Shown: positions 59,943 to 64,000 of the stretch, piece by piece
Layout: every line of letters starts with the position of its first letter
How positions within the stretch are numbered: position 1 is the stretch's first letter
Source of the DNA: Marinomonas mediterranea MMB-1
Lineage (GTDB): Bacteria; Pseudomonadota; Gammaproteobacteria; Pseudomonadales; Marinomonadaceae
Length of the DNA stretch: 64,000 bases
Assembly: GCF_000192865.1 (NCBI RefSeq)
Contig: NC_015276.1
Location: 868,001 to 932,000 of the forward strand
Direction of reading: 5' to 3'
Notes under the pieces: model-generated
The model's input: the letters and a program-made list of their open reading frames with translations, nothing else
What the model was told of the DNA's origin: nothing
The model's database searches: none
Translations under genes and position numbers: made by a program

Positions 59943-59982
59943 GCTTGAAGAAGAGGCTATGAATTGGCCTTCTTCTTCAAGC
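59943..59982. terminator. Hairpin between the convergent SDR and FrnE-like genes
   Basis: GCTTGAAGAAGA (59943-59954) and TCTTCTTCAAGC (59971-59982) form a 12-bp stem between the two converging genes. It is flanked by few T's, so it is a probable but not ideal terminator. Confidence 0.6.
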
Positions 59983-59988
59983 GATAGG

Positions 59989-60642
59989 TTAACTCTCTTC
60001 TTTTGCAAGGATCTCTTCTAATGCACTTTTGAAGACATCGATAGGTTGTCCACCTGAGATCGCATACTTATGGTTGATAATCACCGTTGGGACAGAGCTA
60101 ATGCCATTTTGTTGCCAAAATTGTTCCTGTTCTCGAACGTCATCTGCATAACGCTGATTTTCTAATACGTCCTTCGCTTCGACTAAATCCAGACCCACAC
60201 TGGCAGCTAGATTGGCAAGCACTGTTAAGTCACTTACGTCTTGGTTGTCCGTAAAATGGCCTTTAAACAAGGTGGCTTTTAATTCGGCTTGCTTGCCTTG
60301 AATCCCCGCCCAATGCAATAAGCGATGCGCATCAAATGAATTTCGCATTCGGCTGTCTGGGGCAAAATTAAAATCAAAATCGACTTCTTTCCCGCGGGCT
60401 TGAATCATGGCGCGGTTCTTATCGGATTCGTGCTCGGAAATACCGTATTTTTCTACGATATGTTCGCGAATGTTTTGCCCTTCAGGTGGCATAGTCGGAT
60501 TCAATTCGAACGGCTGAAACGACAAATTAACGGAGGTATTGTCGTCTAATTGATCGAGGGCCTTGTTTAAATTGCCTAACCCCACAACGCACCAAGGGCA
60601 CATGATGTCGGATACAAATTGAATGTCTAGTGATGAGCTCAT
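59989..60642 (-). CDS. DsbA-family oxidoreductase, FrnE-like
   Basis: A 217-residue cytoplasmic thioredoxin-fold protein without signal peptide. The CPWC redox motif is in FVSDIMCPWCVVGLGNLNKA. A helical insertion (about 60-150) has FDAHRLLHWAG and FKGHFTDNQDVSD, and the cis-Pro is in GISSVPTVIINHKYAISGG. These are FrnE-family features. A role in thiol-disulfide or isomerisation chemistry is known for the family; the partner here is not. Confidence 0.88.
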   Translation of the reverse strand: MSSSLDIQFVSDIMCPWCVVGLGNLNKALDQLDDNTSVNLSFQPFELNPTMPPEGQNIREHIVEKYGISEHESDKNRAMIQARGKEVDFDFNFAPDSRMRNSFDAHRLLHWAGIQGKQAELKATLFKGHFTDNQDVSDLTVLANLAASVGLDLVEAKDVLENQRYADDVREQEQFWQQNGISSVPTVIINHKYAISGGQPIDVFKSALEEILAKEES

Positions 60643-60878
60643 GGTAAGAGACCTAAAAAGTGAACGTTAAAAATATGTTATGGGCAAATTATTCAAATAA
60701 AAGCTGAGAGTAGGGTAACGCGGATAAAATGCGCATAATTTGCATGATATATTCGCCAAAATAGGGCAGGAATTTTTTCGCCCTGATACCACCGGAGCAC
60801 CCCTATATATCTTAGAGAAAATTAGGAGAAAACGAACAGACTGGTATTTGGATACCACAGCGTTATAAGTACCAACAA

Positions 60879-61331
60879 TTACCAAGGTTTAATGAAAAAC
60901 TCTCTTTGCTTATTCGCCAAAGCTAAAAAGTGCCAAGTGTCGCCGAGTAGCTGGTCGCCATGCTGAGATGTTGATATTTCAAGATGCGTTTGCAACTCGA
61001 TCAATGCACTGCGCAAAATATCGAGTTTTCGTTCTAGAGAAGACACTCGAATGTCATCTGGATGTTCTTGAGCCTTGATTATCGACTGCTGCAACGTTGC
61101 TTTCAGTGGTTCAGGAGTCAGAGCTATACCTCGTTCTAACAATTTTGATAAGGCTTTAATTTCACGAAGGCTGCGATCCGCAGCATTATCGAAATCGCGC
61201 GCAGCAATGGTAAGAACGGTATGTAGCCCAAAAGTTGCGAGAGACTCTGGACTGCCTTTTGGCATTTTAGCGAGCTTGTCTGACGTATTTGTCTTGATAC
61301 TGGCTAATACCACTTCAATACTGGGTCTCAT
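60879..61331 (-). CDS. Helical hypothetical protein in the phosphotransferase operon
   Basis: A 150-residue, mostly helical protein with no motif I recognise. It starts with an ATGA overlap with the upstream phosphotransferase gene, so it is clearly co-translated with it. It is cytoplasmic (no signal or membrane segment) and rich in Lys, Glu and Leu, for example RDFDNAADRSLREIKALSKL. Because similar small proteins are often found next to such kinases, it may be an accessory subunit, but I have no direct evidence of function. Confidence 0.75.
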   Translation of the reverse strand: MRPSIEVVLASIKTNTSDKLAKMPKGSPESLATFGLHTVLTIAARDFDNAADRSLREIKALSKLLERGIALTPEPLKATLQQSIIKAQEHPDDIRVSSLERKLDILRSALIELQTHLEISTSQHGDQLLGDTWHFLALANKQREFFIKPW

Positions 61332-62368
61332 TTTAGTACTCCCATTAATGTCAACATGGCTTTTTCGCTATGGTGAATTGCCATCCATGCACTGATAGCA
61401 GGAATGACGCTTGTCTCTTTATCATGGATAAAATGATAACCTCCAGCGGAAAAAAGAGAGGTCGATTTCACCCAAGAAAAAAGCCTCCACCAATCCAATG
61501 CTTTAGGATCTACTTTTATGCCACTTGTCGATTCCCACGCCGCAATTGCTTCTTCTTCTGTAATGTGCCCTGCGACCTTACCTTCCCCTGCGGAGGGCTG
61601 CCAATCTGGTGACAAGGCCCAAGCAAGGTCTTCGAGCGGATCACCCAAATGTACCATTTCCCAATCAATGACGGCGGTAATTTGCCCATCTGACTGATAC
61701 ATGCAGTTACCATGACGAAAGTCTCCATGGCAGACTACGATTCGCTCTGGAGGGGGAGGTAGTTGGCGTTTTAAACGGCGAATTGCTCCTGCTGTAATCG
61801 GCGATGGGCCTAGGTTTTTGTTATTAAGTGATTCAATCCAAGGCGTTAAAGTGTCAAGTGCAACACGGTGTGGTGTCGGCTCAGCCAATAATTGATGGAG
61901 ATTATGAGAGCGATAATTCAATGTCGTAATTTTTCCCAAAGTTCGAAAATGATTCAGAGCAATCTCCACCCCTGCTTCTTTATAAGGAGAGTTCATAATG
62001 TCACTGATTTCCGATACGCCGGACACGGCGTCACTGGCCATAAAAGAGCTGCCAATATACGAAGGGTCATCTTCATTACAAATGGTGTTGGCAACAGGGA
62101 ACCCAGTTAGACTTTCCAATGCACGAAGTACCGTGTATTCAACCGTGCGATTGCTTTCTAATACCGAAGATTCTGGATCCATCCTTAGTACAATACGACG
62201 CACTGACAATGCTTTGCTCTTCTCTTCTCGATACTCTAGTTCAACCATCCAAGTCTCACGAGAAATACCACCAGCCAAAGGTTTAGCGCTCAACACCCGC
62301 GCCTCTTTCCAGGCAAGCTTTTCTGAGAAATAACGCGCTACTTTATGTTCAAAGGTTATGGTTGTCAT
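61328..62368 (-). CDS. Phosphotransferase, APH/choline-kinase fold
   Basis: A 346-residue kinase-like enzyme of the aminoglycoside-phosphotransferase superfamily, nearer to the ACAD10/11-type group than to resistance enzymes. Features: N-lobe SAKPLAGGISRETWMVEL and VLRMDPESSVLES, the catalytic loop IVVCHGDFRHGNCMY (Asp and Asn) and the metal-binding AVIDWEMVHLGDPLEDLAWA. It lies 3 bp after the AttH-like gene and overlaps the next gene by 4 bp. The substrate is probably a hydroxylated organic acid or alcohol; this is inference. Confidence 0.86.
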   Translation of the reverse strand: MTTITFEHKVARYFSEKLAWKEARVLSAKPLAGGISRETWMVELEYREEKSKALSVRRIVLRMDPESSVLESNRTVEYTVLRALESLTGFPVANTICNEDDPSYIGSSFMASDAVSGVSEISDIMNSPYKEAGVEIALNHFRTLGKITTLNYRSHNLHQLLAEPTPHRVALDTLTPWIESLNNKNLGPSPITAGAIRRLKRQLPPPPERIVVCHGDFRHGNCMYQSDGQITAVIDWEMVHLGDPLEDLAWALSPDWQPSAGEGKVAGHITEEEAIAAWESTSGIKVDPKALDWWRLFSWVKSTSLFSAGGYHFIHDKETSVIPAISAWMAIHHSEKAMLTLMGVLK

Positions 62369-62371
62369 GGC

Positions 62372-63526
62372 CTAGTCCTCAGTCTGTAGCGAGTATAAAA
62401 TGCCTTTCGACGCCATGGCGTGAATTGCTGGGTTCTTTGATTCCAATAGTCCGACGCTGGTTTCGCCGTCACACGTCGCACGGACTAAAAGATTTTCAAA
62501 ACCTTCAATTTGAGTAATGATGGTAGGGTCCATCAGGTTGTAAGTCTCTCCAGAGATCAACTCGCCCACTGGTGTGCCGTGATGAATGTCTCCATCAGGG
62601 GTTCCCAAACCGTTACACCCGGTATAACACCCGGCACGTAAATAAGCACATTGATAACCGATGGCTTCATAATGAATGACCTTAATCTCACCATTGGCTA
62701 ATTTATTCGTTACGACGCCCCCGATTAAATGCTTATTATCTGGATCAAAGCGCAGCTTTGCATCTATTATTTCTGCACTTGAAGAGCCTGTATTTTCTTG
62801 ATCTCCAATATTGAACATGACTCGATGACCAAATAAAGACCAGTCTTTAAACTCTACCCATTGGCCAAAATGAGAAAAACCAACAGGATTCCCCTTATAG
62901 GAGGTAAATGGCAGGTTGTTCTTATGTAACACAAAACCAGCTACGTCATCACGTGTACCCCAATGGTGATCCCGTACACCACGCGTTTTAGCTGGGTCGA
63001 CTTGATAGGTCTTACCTTGATAGGTAAAGGTCCCTTCAATACGCCCAAAGGTTTCGTAACCCCCCCAATCATGTAACACCTTAAAGTCCACCACTCCAGG
63101 CACTTTAAACTCTCCCAGTTTTTGATAAATCGCCCGCTTGGTGTCCCGCCAACGTAAATCAAAAGTGAAGCCTTGATCATTATCATCAAGGGTCAAGCGC
63201 CATTCACGAAAAGCGCCAACGAGTTTATAACGAATAGGCCCTGCATTAAGGTCGGCTCGATCCTGACTCATAGGGCGATGAGCCCGTAGAGTGGTTTGCT
63301 TGCCATCGATAATAATCATAGCAAAGGCCTCAACGGTACCGATATTCGGATAGGTGCCAAAGCCACTTATGATCATAAAGTCACCCTCTTCATGCAGAGT
63401 CGTAAACCAATAGCGATCAAAGGCTCGTGGATCACTGGAAGAATAAGTACGGATAGGGCCGTTGGATTGATGAATGGGGAGTTCATCATAATGACTTAAT
63501 GGGAAATGCTCGGTTAACTTGCTCAT
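62372..63526 (-). CDS. AttH/CrtC-like beta-barrel protein
   Basis: A 384-residue protein with two lipocalin-like halves of the AttH/CrtC/DUF7064-type: DRYWFTTLHEEGDFMIISGF, then KVPGVVDFKVLHDWGGYETF and TRGVRDHHWGTRDDVAGF, whose D-x-x-W...RDHxWG signature is typical of the C-terminal domain. No signal peptide is seen. It is the first gene of a three-gene operon with the phosphotransferase and the helical protein, next to the end of a probable TetR regulator. This combination suggests terpenoid, steroid or lignin-type compound metabolism, but the function is not established. Confidence 0.7.
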   Translation of the reverse strand: MSKLTEHFPLSHYDELPIHQSNGPIRTYSSSDPRAFDRYWFTTLHEEGDFMIISGFGTYPNIGTVEAFAMIIIDGKQTTLRAHRPMSQDRADLNAGPIRYKLVGAFREWRLTLDDNDQGFTFDLRWRDTKRAIYQKLGEFKVPGVVDFKVLHDWGGYETFGRIEGTFTYQGKTYQVDPAKTRGVRDHHWGTRDDVAGFVLHKNNLPFTSYKGNPVGFSHFGQWVEFKDWSLFGHRVMFNIGDQENTGSSSAEIIDAKLRFDPDNKHLIGGVVTNKLANGEIKVIHYEAIGYQCAYLRAGCYTGCNGLGTPDGDIHHGTPVGELISGETYNLMDPTIITQIEGFENLLVRATCDGETSVGLLESKNPAIHAMASKGILYSLQTED

Positions 63527-63796
63527 GATGGGATTCTCTTTATTGGTAAAGCTTAAATGGGTAAATCCTGAAACTGATGCAAAAATTAATTTAACGTTCG
63601 TAATATATTATTCTACGAGTGTAGAATTTAAGGAGTGAGAATGTCAACCTCAATTCTCTAAGGCGAGCTAAGTAATCGTCATCTTATTTTGACATTAGTA
63701 ATGAGCAAACTGGCTGCGACTCAAGCGCAGCAAGGTGTTGAAACGGTTTTATCGAAAAGTAATGTGAGGAAAATTTTGTAGCAAAGAGCGGTTAAA

Positions 63797-64000
63797 CTAG
63801 TTTTTTTCGGTATTTTTAAAAAACACTCGGTCGAATAATTGCAAAAATTCCTTAATTAATTCTGGATCTCGTGGGTCGCGGCCTAAAGTATGTTGCAGCG
63901 CTCCTTCCGAAAAAAGTAAGGTTCTAATCGCTATGACCATCATATTAAAGAGTAGCCTAGGATCCCCAGAGACCACATCGCCATCTGCTTGGGCTTGTAT
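63797..64000 (-). CDS. C-terminal end of a probable TetR-family regulator (5' part outside window)
   Basis: The minus strand reads from the window edge to a TAG at 63797-63799: 67 residues, with GDPRLLFNMMVIAIRTLLFS and LGRDPRDPELIKEFLQLFDR. The pattern resembles the C-terminal ligand/dimerisation domain of TetR/AcrR regulators, but the DNA-binding part is not in the window. It would be upstream of, and in the same direction as, the AttH-like operon. Confidence 0.5.
   Translation of the reverse strand: MQAQADGDVVSGDPRLLFNMMVIAIRTLLFSEGALQHTLGRDPRDPELIKEFLQLFDRVFFKNTEKN

Noticed and set aside
60667..60885. A 72-codon minus-strand open frame after the helical protein gene
   Set aside because: No ribosome-binding site or recognisable motif, and an unlikely composition; treated as non-coding.

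Overview
The window is about 64 kb of gene-dense chromosome from a marine-type gammaproteobacterium. The gene content (haem uptake, myo-inositol and protocatechuate 4,5-cleavage catabolism, many LysR regulators, c-di-GMP enzymes, BdlA-like soluble chemoreceptors) fits Oceanospirillales, and Marinomonas is my best guess. That placement is inference, because no rRNA or other marker gene is present.

Layout. 1-8 kb: the end of an M20 peptidase, then a haem-uptake locus with an HmuY-like lipoprotein and TonB receptor on the minus strand, divergent from hmuSTUV. 8-13.5 kb: a PAS-GGDEF-EAL protein, an amylosucrase and a LysR regulator. 13.7-29.5 kb: a myo-inositol catabolic block bounded by two inverted IS5-family copies. 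It keeps intact iolE, iolD, iolC (kinase-aldolase fusion), iolB, an RpiR regulator and a TIM-barrel isomerase. It is visibly decaying elsewhere: iolA is cut to about 19 codons by an IS, iolG has two frameshifts and an internal deletion, the sugar-binding protein is frameshifted in its signal peptide, and the LacI regulator has three in-frame stops. 29.5-31 kb: a broken phage-type integrase, an unrecognised gene with an ADP-ribosyltransferase-like look, and tRNA-Arg(CCG), which together look like the remnant of an element integrated at the tRNA 3' end.

31.9-32.4 kb holds what I consider the most interesting item: two tandem homologous transcription units on the minus strand. Each has a Fur-box-like operator, a promoter with exact 17-bp spacing, a 5' hairpin, an invariant core and a rho-independent terminator whose stem covaries between the copies. 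They look like an iron-regulated tandem sRNA pair, analogous in layout to PrrF1/PrrF2 but with a sequence I do not recognise.

32.5-50.3 kb: an NMT1-GGDEF-EAL protein, then the protocatechuate 4,5-cleavage operon ligJ-ligK-ligU-ligI-ligA-ligB, flanked by two paralogous PAS-PAS-MCP proteins. After it come an aldo-keto reductase, ligC, a LysR regulator with two DNA-binding domains, an AEC transporter with a type II dehydroquinase, and a PcaQ-like regulator. Together they suggest uptake and conversion of quinate/shikimate-type compounds to protocatechuate, then meta-cleavage to pyruvate and oxaloacetate. 50.3-64 kb: assorted housekeeping and accessory genes (PepQ, acetyltransferase, quinone oxidoreductase with divergent LysR, a secreted LamG/H-lectin-like protein, VOC protein, AraC regulator, methyltransferase, SDR, FrnE-like DsbA) and an operon of an AttH-like protein, a phosphotransferase and a helical protein, with the end of a probable TetR regulator at the window edge.
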